Shown: one piece after another, positions 45,535 to 57,100 of the stretch
How the letters are laid out: each line of letters starts with the position of its first letter
Position numbering within the stretch: the first letter of the stretch is position 1
Source of the DNA: Chrysoporthe austroafricana
Lineage: Eukaryota > Ascomycota > Sordariomycetes > Diaporthales > Cryphonectriaceae
Direction of reading: 5' to 3'
Length of the DNA stretch: 64,000 nucleotides
Assembly (NCBI GenBank): GCA_001051155.2
Contig: JYIP02000003.1
Span: 2,480,001 to 2,544,000 of the forward strand
Made by a program: the position numbers and the translations under genes
The notes under the pieces: generated by a model
The model's input: the letters and a program-made list of their open reading frames with translations, nothing else
What the model was told of the DNA's origin: nothing
Database searches by the model: none

Positions 45535-46710
45535 GCTTGCGTAGGAACTATCCTGAACTTTCCTTTTCTGAGAAATGCAATAAGCAATAATCTTGGTAGC
45601 AGGCTATCCAGCTAATATTGCTATAATCAAAGTCCGCTGCTTATTCTGATTGGATATTTTTGTCTAGCTGATTGGGTTCCTATTGCTAGGCGATATTAAG
45701 CTATTTCTCTAGGACTGGCTTCCATTCTCGCTTCCTTTATTTTTGTCGGCAATTGCGGGCGATATAACTTTTCCTTCCGCAATTATAATAAGTAACCCCT
45801 TTGCGTTATTTACGTACGAAAGTATTTAGTTCTATAGGCCCAGCATATATAATGCCTGAATAGGCTATACTATTCTTGCCTTTATACTGGAACTTGCGCT
45901 TCCCAGTATTTGGCTAATATTGCGGGATAATATTATAGTTCTTCTGCTATTATTGCTATTATTCGTATAGTCGGTTATCAATACGGACTGCCTTATTAAT
46001 GAACTCGCTAAGTTCTTCGGGTCGATCTTCCTTATAGAGTTCGTCCTTAATTTCTTCCTTGAATTCTGCGTAGTAAGCGTCCATAAGAGGTTCGTTTTCG
46101 TAATCGAAATGGGCGACGATTTGCCGGAATTTTGCCGTATAGTCCGCGGCCGAACCGGTCTGTCGAAATGCTTCTAGCTGCCGTACTGCAGTTCGTTATT
46201 CATCCGGGTTTCCAAAAGTCTTAGTGAGAGCTGACTCGAAGTTGGCGTAGCGCTGGAAGATGCGCTTGGTATCTTCCGAGCGAAGTTCTTCGCTATTGTC
46301 CAAATAGTCGCGAAAGGTTGGTTCCTATTACTGGAAGGCCGTTCTTTCAAGGCAACTTCCCGCGAAGTCGATTTTGTTATAAGTAGTTCTGAACTGGGTT
46401 CCATAATGCTTGAAATAGGCTTTGAGTTGCGTTAAGAAGGCCTGGAAATCTCCCTGGGAGCCTTTGTACGGGCCGGGCTTATCGAGCTTGAAAGCCTTGG
46501 CCTGCTGGAAGGCGTTGAGGCGGATGATTTCGTTCTTGACTTTCTCAAGCTATTAGTACAGAGCTACGTTCTGTTGCTGGAATTGTTCGTTAGTAAAGAT
46601 AACTGGGACCTCTTCCTGGAAGGCCTGGTTATTGGACAAAGACGGGGTTTGGGGCGCTATTGTATCCTGAATATTGCCTAAGGGGTATATACTGAACCGG
46701 TCTTGAACAA
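45535..46710 (-). pseudogene. Y-A gag with damaged zinc knuckle
   Basis: Minus-strand gag of copy A, cut from its pol by the insertion of Y-B at CCGAG. It parallels the Y-B gag block by block (capsid domain about 46310-45960). The zinc knuckle near 45790-45748 reads YYNCGRKSYIARNC, so both the first Cys and the His have become Tyr. Just inside the LTR the minus strand begins TTTTGACAATTCTTGTTC, nearly as in Y-B. Confidence 0.8.
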
Positions 46711-46722
46711 GAATTGTCAAAA

Positions 46723-47143
46723 TGTTATGAACGCTGCAGTAAATCCTAAGATATACTGTAAGGTCAAAGGGTTTATGCTAACAAGAGCGATGCCAAGTAC
46801 AGCTTTGAGTTTCAGGATAAATTTACTGTATTTTGCAATGTTTATAAGCCAATATGGCTATCAATAGTAGGGTCCAATTGATACTTAGATTGACGATTGG
46901 AGGTATTGGAACTGTCTTTCTCAAGGGCGTTCCTTATTGTCTATATATTTGGTTTCATAAGCGTGGCTTACTGGCTTACCTAGTAAGCGGGTAAGCACGG
47001 CTTACTGGCTCACCTAGTGAGCTGGTAATCTTTATCTTATCTAACCCTAACCTACGCATGGTTCTGATATTCGTACTGCTTGTGATGCTCCCAGTAAGTG
47101 GGGCGTCTGTCTTTCCCCTGGTTTCGTTTGTGGGTTTATAACA
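46723..47143 (-). repeat. Y-A 5' LTR
   Basis: 421 bp, direct repeat of 32400-32820. Ends GTTTATAACA at 47143, followed by target duplication ATATG. Contains the GCTTACTGG internal repeat and a slightly mutated AACCCTAACC telomere-like motif near 47042. Confidence 0.9.
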
Positions 47144-47148
47144 ATATG

Positions 47149-48800
47149 CTATTTTAGCTAAATAAGCGGGTAAATAAAAGCTGAAATATTTAGCGCGTTT
47201 TGCATTTCTAGCTATATATATCTTATATTGGTTTATAAAAGTTTAAAAGTCTTTCCAGATAGTGATTTTGCTATCTGTAATAAATACAATTATTAAATTA
47301 ATATAGTTATTCCAGTTCTTATAAGGTCGGAATTGCTTTATAACCGTATCTTTGAATTCCCTATTAATGCTAATAAGCAATGCTATAAGTTTAGATAAAT
47401 CAGATCGATATATTCAAAGATTTTTGGATTGCTTATAGCCGAATAATAAGTTTCGAGAATTATTGCTTTTACTATTGCTAGAATCCGATAGATCCGGTAG
47501 TTTATCTAGCTTATTAATTAGTTTTTCTTAGAAATTAGGGTTAATTTCAATATCCGGCTCGGGACCCAAAAATAGTCTTTAGTTTAATTAATTTCTTGCC
47601 CTTAATATAAACATTTGCCGGATATATTTCTTAGCATTAAGAAATACCGGTTTGGTAAAGCGATATCCGTTATTAGCATAATATTTCGTAGCCGAAACGG
47701 GAAAGAATTCTTTAATAAGTTCCGATTGAAATGCTTGTATATTAAAAGCTTATTGCAATCGGAACATTTTCTTAAACTCAATACGTATTGCCCTTTTCGA
47801 AATAAAGCCGTTTTGGTAAATTGCTTTCATTTCGAATCGCTACAGAAACTAGTCTAATAAGCTAGTAATTGGGAAAGAAAAGGTCGAATATTTCTGAAAG
47901 ATAGTAATAAGACTGTCCGATTTTCCTTTATCCAGTCTTTTTTCCTTATAGTTTTCTTTTTCGAAAAGCTGCGAATAGTCCGATAAACCCGATTGGGGTA
48001 TTAATATGCTTTCTGCTATAAAGTTTATAAGGTTAGCCGGAATAGCTATAATAGAATCTTATTTAGAGGCATTCCGATTCTGGGCTCCCGTTAGGGAGAA
48101 AAAAGTATGCTTATTTCCTGGAACTAGTTATTTTCCCTTACCTTTATCTGTTCTTCTTACTATAGCTGAAAAATTCTCGGATTTATTAGTAAATCTAAAA
48201 TTTAAGTTTTCGGTCGAATATTATAATAAATAAATATACTTGATTCCGCTATCAGTATTAGTATATTCAAGCATATAATGCTTTCGATTTTCGATAGATT
48301 ATTGCTAAGCCAATTCTTCTAACGGATCTTCCGGGTTATTAAGTCGAAAGATATTTTCGCTCTTATTTATTTCTATAAGCACTTATTATCGTTCTTCTTC
48401 CGTTATCGTTTCGGCAAGCTATCGAAATTTGCAATATTTAGAAAAATTTTCCCAAAACGTATTATTCTTTCCTATCCATTAAAATAAATTCTTATCGAAA
48501 TTCGACTTTTTTCTTTCTTAAATCTAGCATTTAAGTAGTAAAGGCTATTCTTGCTTAACTACTTATGCTTTTGCTTTTTGCAAAAATATATTAATTTCCT
48601 TAAGGTTTTGTTTCGCTTTTTCGTATCGATCGGCCAAAAGTTTCTAATCGATAAAAGCGCATACGATTTCGAGAAAGATCTTGATATCCGATATAACCCA
48701 ATCTTTCCTTTCAGGGTCGTTCAAGGCTTATATAAACTTATATACCTGGGCAGGATACTTAATCTTAATATAGTCGATAAGCCGTAATAATAAAATGTTA
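47149..48800 (-). pseudogene. Inner X element: 5' part of gag
   Basis: Minus-strand continuation of the inner X gag, separated from the rest by Y-A. It matches the outer copy's 16850-18470 region block by block (for example the VYKFIQALN start near 48745). From 48800 to 49058 lies the AT-rich leader with the tandem CTATAAGA/CGGCTTT-like units also seen at 16600-16760. Confidence 0.7.
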
Positions 48801-49058
48801 TTGCTAGTAATTGCTATAATAAATTAGTAATAAATTGTTAATAAATAATTATAATATCTCTTATAGGAATGCTACTTTTACAAAAGCCGATATTCTATAA
48901 GACCGATACTTTTACAAAAGCCGATACTTTATAAAGCCGATATTTTTATAAAGGCCGTTATCTTACAGGACCGATATTTCTATAAGAGCCGTTACTTTAC
49001 AAAGCCGATAATCGAAACCCGATTATGCAGCAAAAGCGTATAAAGCGTAGCTATTAAT

Positions 49059-49265
49059 TAATAGTAAACGTACTGAAATATATTATAAAATATAATTTTC
49101 CCAAAAAAATGAATTACGCTAAAGCCTATTAAAGCATTATATAAGCCTTCCGGTAAGGGTATAGCATTTACTTAGTAAATTCATTGCGTATTTATTAAGG
49201 GATTTACTATAGATTTACCAGGCAAATCCATTACGAATTTACTTCGTCTATAGGTTTTGCTATCA
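49059..49265 (-). repeat. X-family 5' LTR of the inner element
   Basis: 207 bp, minus orientation, partner of 23860-24066. Followed on the plus strand by target duplication ATTAT (49266-49270) and then by the resumed outer X copy. Confidence 0.88.
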
Positions 49266-49639
49266 ATTATCGTAATTGCCTTACGAAAACAAGGCAAGCC
49301 AAAACGCAACTTACGAATAGAAAGTGCATTGGAATAAGCTAGTTTACTTATTCCAAGAAATCGAAAAAACCCGTAATGCAATAAGCGCGCGTTGAAATAA
49401 AAGCGACTGTTAAGTAAGGCAAGTAAATTTCTAGCAAATGCAAAAGGCTATTATTTTGTAAACCGCTAGTAAATTCACTTTATTTTCCTCTTCTTACTAG
49501 CGCGCTTACGACTATTATTCCTATTTACTTATTATAGCTAACTATATCGCTCTATCGTTATTACCTTTCATTATACTTTTAAATACTATTTTTGGGCATT
49601 AGGCTAGTATTATTATCAATTTCGCTTTACTCTGCTAAG

Positions 49640-51529
49640 CTTCCGTAAACCCGCAAAAACTATATTAATAAAGCTATTAATATTACTAAAACTAAAATAC
49701 GTTACGCAATTATCAAGTCGTATCCTTCCGTAAATGCTTTGCTATAAGACCAAGATTGATAAGAAATGGTATATTTAGCTATGCCTAATTTCTATGCAAT
49801 GCCGTACCTTATATCCCAGGAAAAACCTTCCAAAATTTGCCGAAAAAGCAAGACTATATAATATACCAAATACGTTTATAAAGTATTGCTTAAAGACCGC
49901 CTTTCCCTAAAAAGATATCGGTAGGCTATATATTTATATAATAGCGAAAGCCGTTTCTACCGTAATACTTATATAATAAAAAACTACTTGAACGATTTCC
50001 TTTGCTGCTAGGAAGCTTATATAATAGCCTTTTGTCGGGCGCTAATTAGTAAAGATTATACCGATATAATAAACCGAAAGGTCGAATATAATATTTATAT
50101 CCTTAATACCGAATTAGGCAGCAGCGATATTAATCGGCTGCTAATTACTAAAGAAGCCCAAAAACTTATTTTACAATACTTTATACCGTTATAAATCGAC
50201 CGTTCTAGCCCTATTTACGAAAGATAAGAGCTTTATTTAAGCACTTTTATCGGTACGGATGCCATTACGAGCAAGGATATAAATAACGGACTAACGGATA
50301 ACTCTATTAAAGGAATATCGCCTGAATTTATCCCGAATTCACTTATTATTCGTAATCCTATCCTTGCCTTATATACCTTATTAATAGCTTATTATATCCT
50401 ATTTCCTACTATAATTTCGAAAGACAATCGCTTACGAAATAGGCATAGCTATTATATTAAGGATAAAGCGGGATAAACGATATTAAGCAATTGCAATAAC
50501 CTTACTAAAGAGGAAGTAAATACTATACGCTACGCAGCCAATATAGCAGAAATCGTTATAGTTTATAAATATAATCGTAATACAGCTTTCGCTATTTAGA
50601 AGAAAATAGCCAAGAATATCAAGCTAGTTTTGGCTAAGCTTAAAGCTCCCGAGCCTATTATACCGGTTGCTAATCTAAGCTTATTTGTTATAATAGAGCG
50701 AAATTTCATAATGCTAGCCAAGCGCTATCGAATTATAAATAATACTATTAACTTAACCGAGAACGACTTACCGAATATAGCTAGTCTATTGGCTATACTA
50801 AGCAAGGCTTCCCGAGCTAGTATTAATAGTATTTTGCCCTTACGGGCTATGCTTCGCGCTATCCCTGCCTTATTTATCAAATATAATCCTAAATCCAAAG
50901 CTATTAAAGCCGAAATCGCAATATATTATTGCATACTAGCCCTTTATATATCCAAGGAATATATACGCTATAATTTCATTTAGGAAGGCAATTTCGGCAT
51001 TAACCGTCCTTACGTTATTGACAGCTTTGCCATTTATAATAATATTAAGTTCGGCATTATCGGAATCCATAATAATCGCATCCAGTACTTTTTCCCTTTT
51101 ATTATAAGAGAATATATATACGAATTCGTTATCTGGTTCCGCAACCTTAATCCTACTATCTTATCCAACCGGTCGGGCTTATATTTTATTATAAATCAAA
51201 TCTTCCGTTTCGAATACGATTTCAAGGCTATCAAGATCGTTTTTATTAAAGACGATATAAATTACGACTTTAACGCTACTTTTCAGAAATAAGCTAACAA
51301 AAACAAGAATTACTTTAACGCTACCCGGTTTTTGCAATGCCAAAATCGCATAATAAGCCTTAAATCTTATATCCAAGCGCATAAGCTAATTAAGACTTTA
51401 TAGCTTAACGTCTATAATTATACCGACTTCTGCAACTATATCGGAAAGGAAGAATTATTTGCTACATTCTTTCGCAATTTACTAAATTTTGAAATTACTA
51501 TTAAAGCCCGGGAAATTACCCCTAATTAA
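49640..51529 (+). pseudogene. Outer X element: third ORF 3' of pol, unknown protein (about 630 codons)
   Basis: Sense-strand ORF between the end of pol and the 3' LTR. One frame can be followed, broken only by stops of the Gln/Trp type, from about 49640 to the stop at 51527-51529. Readable landmarks: YAIIKSYPSVNAL (about 49703), KICRKSKTI (about 49835), DIINRKVEYNIYI, SSPIYER, then an open stretch 50630-50983 with FVIIERNFIMLAKRYRIINN, SKASRASINSILPLRAM and ISKEYIRYNF, then REYIYEFVIWFRN, RFLQCQNRIISLKSYIQ and FRNLLNFE, ending KAREITPN. The start codon is not identifiable. It is not integrase, RT or a known envelope by any motif I see, and hydrophobicity is inflated by RIP. The same ORF is in the inner copy and in the copy at 53647, so it is a constant part of the family. 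Confidence 0.62.
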
Positions 51530-52211
51530 TAAATACTGCTATTATTTATCGATATAATATTATTAGCAGTATATAATGCTGCTTTTTTCTAATAATTTAT
51601 AAATCTAGCTACTTATATTAAGGATTGGTTACGATATCGCTATATAATAACTATATATAGCTATTAGCTTTATATGCCGATATATCCTATCGTAATTTCA
51701 TTTTATATTTACTATTATTATACTTACTTAATACTTTATTATCTGAAAGCTATACTTTCCACTAATATTTACGAGCAATTTTGGTCTTTAATTATATTTA
51801 TACTAAATATTTCGGCAGTAAATACGATTAAGCATTACCGAAATATATTTGGATATCGGCCAGCCTTATTATATACAAGTACTATATATATCTATTTACC
51901 CCAAGCATAAACCGATTATAATAGAGGATCAATTCTAAGCTCCCGGCATAAGCAGGTTTTCTTTTAATTCCCGGTATAGGCATATTTGTTATTCAAGTTT
52001 CCGGCATAAGTACGTTTACCTATTAAGACTTTGGCACGAGTCGGCTTTATAAAACGATTGTTATTTCTTATATAATCTCTTTTATCCAATAATGCTATCG
52101 TGCTTTTCCTTGCCGTATAACCCAGAGTCCTATTATATCGTACTATTGCTATTCAAGATATTTCTAATAGTTAGCTTCCTTTATAGACAAAGGTTATAAA
52201 GGGCCGGCAAT
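51530..52211 (+). other. X-family 3' non-coding block
   Basis: About 680 bp between the third ORF and the 3' LTR, repeated in the inner copy (24067-24748) and at 63415-64000. It contains repeated CCGGCATAAG/CCGGTATAGG-like units near 51940-52010 and a purine-rich AAAGGGCCGGCAA directly before the LTR, which may be the polypurine tract. A 78-codon frame at 51674-51910 has no recognisable features. Confidence 0.55.
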
Positions 52212-52418
52212 TAATAGCAAAACCTATAAACGAAGTGAATTCGTAATGGATTCGCTTAGTGAATTTATAATAAATCCCTTAGTAAATACGCAGTGAATTT
52301 ACTAAATAAATGCTATACCCTTACCGGGGGGCCTATATAATGCTCTGATAGGCTTTAGCGTAATTCACTTTCTTGGGAGAATTATGCTTTATAATATATT
52401 TCAGTACGTTTACCATCA
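52212..52418 (+). repeat. X-family 3' LTR of the outer element
   Basis: 207 bp, partner of 16352-16558. Keeps the less mutated terminus GTTTACCATCA, followed by target duplication ATAAT. Confidence 0.9.
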
Positions 52419-52419
52419 A

Positions 52420-52904
52420 TAATAATAAACGTACTGAAATATATTATAAAGCATAGTTTTTCTAAAAAGGTAAATTATGCTAAGAGTATATCAGGATATT
52501 ATATAAGCCTTTCGGTAAAGGTATAGCATTTACTTAATGAATTCATTACGTATTTATTAAGGGATTTACTATAGATTTACTAAGCAAATCTATTATGAAT
52601 TTATTATATTTATAAGTTTTACTATTAATTGCCGGCCCCTTATAACTTTTATTTATAAAGGAAGCTAATAGTTAAAGATGTTTTAAGTAGCAGTAATACG
52701 ATATAATAAGACTTTAAGTTATATAATAAGGAAAAGTACGACAGTATTATTAAATAAAAGAGATTATATAAGAAATAATAATCGTTTTATATAGCCGACT
52801 CGTATTAAAGTTTTAATAGATAAACGTGCTTATGCCGGGGATTTAAAATTAATCCTTTATTATAATCGGTTTATGCTTGGAATAAATATAAATATATAGT
52901 ACTT
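52420..52904 (-). mobile_element. Fragment of an older X element (LTR plus 3' non-coding end)
   Basis: Minus-strand X LTR at 52420-52627, then about 280 bp matching the 3' non-coding block of the other copies (GGCCCCTTATAAC next to the LTR), ending abruptly at about 52904, where a Y-like LTR piece begins. The outer X element inserted at its edge; on the other side of that insertion lies the pogo remnant. It is the oldest X copy visible. Confidence 0.78.
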
Positions 52905-53063
52905 TATTATAACCTAATATGCAAAACTAAAGCATTATGCTTCTAACCCCGTTTAGAAAGGACTTATATTTGATTATATAATTAAGGGTTAGAGTTAAAT
53001 AAAATAAAGATTATTGGATTACTAAGTAATTTAATAAGCCAGGCTTATTAAATTACTTAATAA
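52905..53063 (-). repeat. Truncated Y-like LTR
   Basis: Reads, on the plus strand, as a reversed Y LTR: TATTATAACC at the start, GGGTTAGAGTTAAATAAAAT in the middle (Y-A reversed has GGGTTAGGGTTAAATAAG) and a GGATTACTAAGTAA / AAGCCAGGCTT repeat block. It is strongly AT-shifted and is cut at 53063 by an X LTR. The rest is presumably beyond the right edge of the window. Confidence 0.6.
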
Positions 53064-53271
53064 TAATAGCAAAACTTATAGATATAATGAATTTATAATA
53101 AATTCGCTTAGTAAATTTACGGTAAATCCTTTAGTAAATACGCAGTAAATTTACTAAATAGATGCTATACCCTTACCGGGAGGCTTATATAATGCTTTAA
53201 TATGCTTTTAGCATAATTTACTTTTTTAAGAAAAGCATGCTTTATAATATATTTCAGTATATTTATTATCA
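53064..53271 (+). repeat. X-family LTR (interrupted element)
   Basis: 208 bp, one base longer than the 207-bp LTRs of the nested pair. Ends TTTATTATCA. Confidence 0.85.
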
Positions 53272-53646
53272 ATTAATAGCTATACTTTGCATGCTTTTGC
53301 TATATAATCGGGTTTCGACTATCGGCTTTGTAAAGTAACAGCTTTTATAAGAATATCGGTTTTGTAAAATATCGGCCTTTATAAAAGTATCGGCTTTGTA
53401 AAATATCAGTTCTTATAAAAATATCGGTCCTATAAGATATCGGCTTTTGTAAAAATAGCATTCTTATAAGAAATATTACAATTATTTATCGATAATTTAT
53501 TGCTAATTTACTATAATAATTACCGGCAATAACGTTTTATTATTGCAGCTTATCGATTATATCGAAATTAAGCATTTCGTTTAAGTATATAAGTTTATAT
53601 AAGCTTTAAACGATTCTGAAAGGAAGGATTAGGTTATATCGGATAT

Positions 53647-53854
53647 TAATAGCAAAATTTATAGATATAGTGAATTTATAATGGATTCGCTTAATAAATT
53701 TATAATAAATCCCTTGGTAAATACGCAATGAATTTACTAAGTAAATACTATACCCTTACCGGGTGGCTTATATAATGCCCTAATAGACTCTTAGCGTAAT
53801 TTACTTTTTTAAGAGAATTATATTTTATAATATATTTCAGTACGTTTATTATCA
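53647..53854 (+). repeat. X-family 5' LTR of the right-hand element
   Basis: 208 bp, TAATAGC ... TTTATTATCA, followed by the degraded primer site ATTAGTAGCTACGC. Confidence 0.86.
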
Positions 53855-54129
53855 ATTAGTAGCTACGCTTTATACGCTTTTATTGCGTAATCGGGTTTCG
53901 ATTATTGGCTTTATAAAGTAATAGTTCTTATAAGAATATCAGTTTTATAAAATAACGGCTTTTATAAAAGTATCGGCTCTGTAAAGCATCAGCTCTTATA
54001 AGAGTATTAATCTTATAGGATATTAGCTTCTGTAAAAGTAGCATTTCTATAAGAGATATTACAATTATTTATCGATAATTTATTGCTAATTTACTATAGT
54101 AATTACTAGTAATAACATTTTATTATTGC

Positions 54130-57100
54130 AGCCTATTAATTATATCGAGATTAAGTATCTTGCTTAAGTATATAAATTTATATAAGCTTTGAATGATTTT
54201 GAAAGGAAGGATTGAGTTATATCGGATATTAAGATTTTTTTCGAAATCGCGTATATTTTTATTGACTGGAAACTTTTAGCCGATCGATACGAAAAAGCGA
54301 AATAAAATCCTAAAAAAGCCAATATACTTTTATAGAAAGCAAAAATATAAGTAATTAAATAAAGATAGCCTTTATTGCTTAAGCGCTAGATTTAAAAGGG
54401 AAGAAAGTCGAATTTCGATAAGAATTTATCTTAATAGATAGGAAAGAATAATACGTTTTAAGAAAATTTTTCCAAATATCGCAAATTTCGATAGCTTGCC
54501 GAAACGATAACGGAAAAAGAATAATAATAAGTATTTATAGAAATAAATAAGAACGAGAATACTTTTCAATTTAATAATCCGGAAAATCCGTTAAAAAAAT
54601 TAGCTTAGCAATAATTTATCGAAAATCGAAAGTATTATATATTTGAATATATTAATATTAATAGCGAAATCAAATATATTTATTCATTGTAATATTTAAT
54701 CGAAAATTTAAATTCCAGATTTATTAATAAATCCGGGAATTTTTCAATTATAGTAAGAAGAATAGATAAAGGCAAAAGAAAATAACTAATTCTAAGAAAT
54801 AAGTATATTTCTTCCTTTTTAATAAGAACTTAAAGTCGGAATATTTCTAAATAAAATTCTATTATAGCCATTTCGGCTAATTTTATAAATTTTATAATAA
54901 AAAGCATATTAATGCTCTAATCGGGTTTATCGGATTATTTACAGCTTTTCGGGAAAAAAGATTATAAGGAAAAAAAATTGGATAAAGAAAAATCGGATAG
55001 TTTTATTATTATTTTTTAAAATTACTCAATTCTTTCTTTCCCAATTACTAGCCTATTAAACTAGTTTTTATAATAACTCAAAATAAAAATAATTTATTAA
55101 AACAGCTTTATTTCGGAAAAAATAATATATATTGGGTTTAAGAAAATGTTCCGATTGCAATAAACCTTTAATATATAAGTATTTTAATCGGAACTTATTA
55201 AGAAACCCTTTCCCGTTTCGGCTGCGAAATATTATACTAATAACGAATATTGTTTTATTAAACTAGCATTTCTTGATATTAAGGAATATATCCGGCAAAT
55301 ATTTATATTAAGGATAGGAAATTAATTAGATTAAAGATTATTTTCGGATCCCGAACTAAATATTGAAATTAATTTTAATTTCCAAGAAAAACTAATCAGT
55401 AAGCTAAATAGATTACTGGATCTATCGGATTCTAGCAATAGTAAAAACAATAGTTTTCGAAACTTATTATTTAGCTATAAATAATTTAAAAATCCCTGAA
55501 TTTATCGATTTGATTTATTTGAATTTATAGCATTGCCCGTTAGTATTAATAAAGAATTTAAAAATACGGTTATAAAGCAATTCCGATTTTACAAAAACTA
55601 GAATAATTATACTAACTTAATAATCATATTTATTATAAATAGCAAAATTACTATTTAGAAAGATTTTCAAGCTTTTATAAACTAATATAAGATATATATA
55701 GCTAGAAATGCAAAATGCGCTAAATATTTTAGCTTTTATTTATTCGTTTGCTTAGCTAAAATAATATATATTTAATTCTATTTTATATTATTTTCTTAAA
55801 AGCGTAAAGACTTTATTTTATATAAATATAATTGAAACTAATAAAAGAAATAATTAAGAAAAGATTTCTTTATATTGCGGAAAACCGCAAAAAACTTATT
55901 AAATGCTTAATAATATTTCAAAAAAAATGCATAAAATAACTATAATATTCTGGAATTCATTTATTATATTTATCAATTTACTAAATTAGCCGAATACCCA
56001 AACTCGTATTTGGTTAGGAATATCTAGAATCGGATCGATAAAGAACTAATAGCTAAATATTTCGATAGATTTAGTCGAAATGAAAATATAAAAGATTTCG
56101 AAAAATATTTTAAAGCAAAATAAGAGATATAGCATATTTTCGAATTAAATTGCATAATAAAACTATTTCGTAAACTTGCGTAACCGGTACGGAAAATTAT
56201 GCAATCGGCTATTAATTTTCCCAATATTAATATTTATTTCCTAGCCAATATATTCCCAAAATGCCTTAAAAGATTTAAGCTTTAAGGATTTAAATATTTA
56301 TCCTGCTTAATAAGGATATTTAATTAGCCAAATTTATTTAAAGGCATTAAATATATCCTAGAATACGAATTCCGAAAGCTCTTACTAGAATAATAGCGAA
56401 AATTAATAGATATTCGGAACTAATTACGAAAGCGGATAGCCAGATAATAAAATATCTCTAATATAACCAGGAAGATATTAATTAATATTATAGATAATAG
56501 CAGAAATTCAATTTCAAAAAACCGAAATTTCCAATTACGCTTTTATTATCAATTCGTACGAAAAGATATTAAAAAACGTTTTATCCAATCAATCCTAGCA
56601 AACTTTAATATTAATAACGGAAAATTGCAATATAATCCAGATAAAGAAAATAAGCTAGCTCGAAAAAGCTATTTCTTTATAAACGATAATCTATTTATAG
56701 CGAATAGCAATAAATAAGATAAAAAGACCGAAAATAGCAAAAACCTATAAAGGCAAAAGGATAAATTGGAAAAATAAACTAATAAAGAAAATATAATAAT
56801 CGAGAACGATATCTGGATTTTTCGAATTAAAAAAGTAAAATTATCAGTAAACGAAAGCATATTTTATATCAAATACCTTATATAATTATCCAGTTAGCTA
56901 TAGAATTTTCCTAAAATCGATATATAGAAAAGAAAAATCTTGGGATATAATATTCCTATACTTACAATTAAGCCTTATTAAAGCAGCAGTTATATATATG
57001 CAAAAGCTGCAACTAAAGCATACCCGAATAGGCCGGATATAAAGGTTTATATCGATATAAGCGCTAATTATTATATTATTGCTGAAAAATTATTAATATA

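Larger units (their letters stand above)
32400..47143 (-). mobile_element. Y-family Ty3/gypsy chromovirus, copy A, minus strand
   Basis: LTRs 32400-32820 and 46723-47143 (421 bp each) with termini TGTTATGAAC and GTTTATAACA/GTTTATAATA. The target duplication ATATG is at 32395-32399 and 47144-47148, inside the gag region of the inner X copy. Internal sequence is 32821-38196 and 45530-46722; the gap holds Y copy B. Own length is about 7.40 kb. Coding is on the minus strand, with a purine-rich tract (AAAGAGAGGGATAG on the minus strand) next to the 3' LTR at 32821-32836. It is damaged by stops but keeps higher GC than the X copies around it. Confidence 0.9.
23860..49265 (-). mobile_element. Inner X-family chromovirus, minus strand, inserted into the outer one
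   Basis: LTRs 23860-24066 and 49059-49265 (207 bp each) bound it. The 5-bp target duplication ATTAT lies at 23855-23859 and 49266-49270, in the host copy right where pol ends; an uninterrupted copy (53647 on) and the inner copy itself have one such site there. The internal region is 24067-49058 minus the Y insertion at 32400-47143. Without it the copy is 10,657 bp, one base longer than its host. It is RIP-damaged to a similar degree. Its presence in inverted orientation makes the outer copy look at first like a pair of head-to-head fragments. Confidence 0.87.
16352..52418 (+). mobile_element. Outer X-family Ty3/gypsy chromovirus, split by nested insertions
   Basis: Complete but interrupted LTR retrotransposon. 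LTRs 16352-16558 and 52212-52418 are both 207 bp in direct orientation and begin TG/TA and end CA/TA. The 5-bp target duplication ATAAT is at 16347-16351 and 52419-52423. Internal parts are 16559-23859 (gag-pol with chromodomain) and 49271-52211 (end of pol, third ORF, 3' non-coding). Between them sits another X copy in reverse orientation. Removing that insert and one duplication copy leaves 10,656 bp. The sequence is heavily AT-shifted, with stops in every frame, as expected of RIP. It landed at the edge of the LTR of an older X copy (52420 on), which itself abuts the pogo remnant. Confidence 0.88.
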
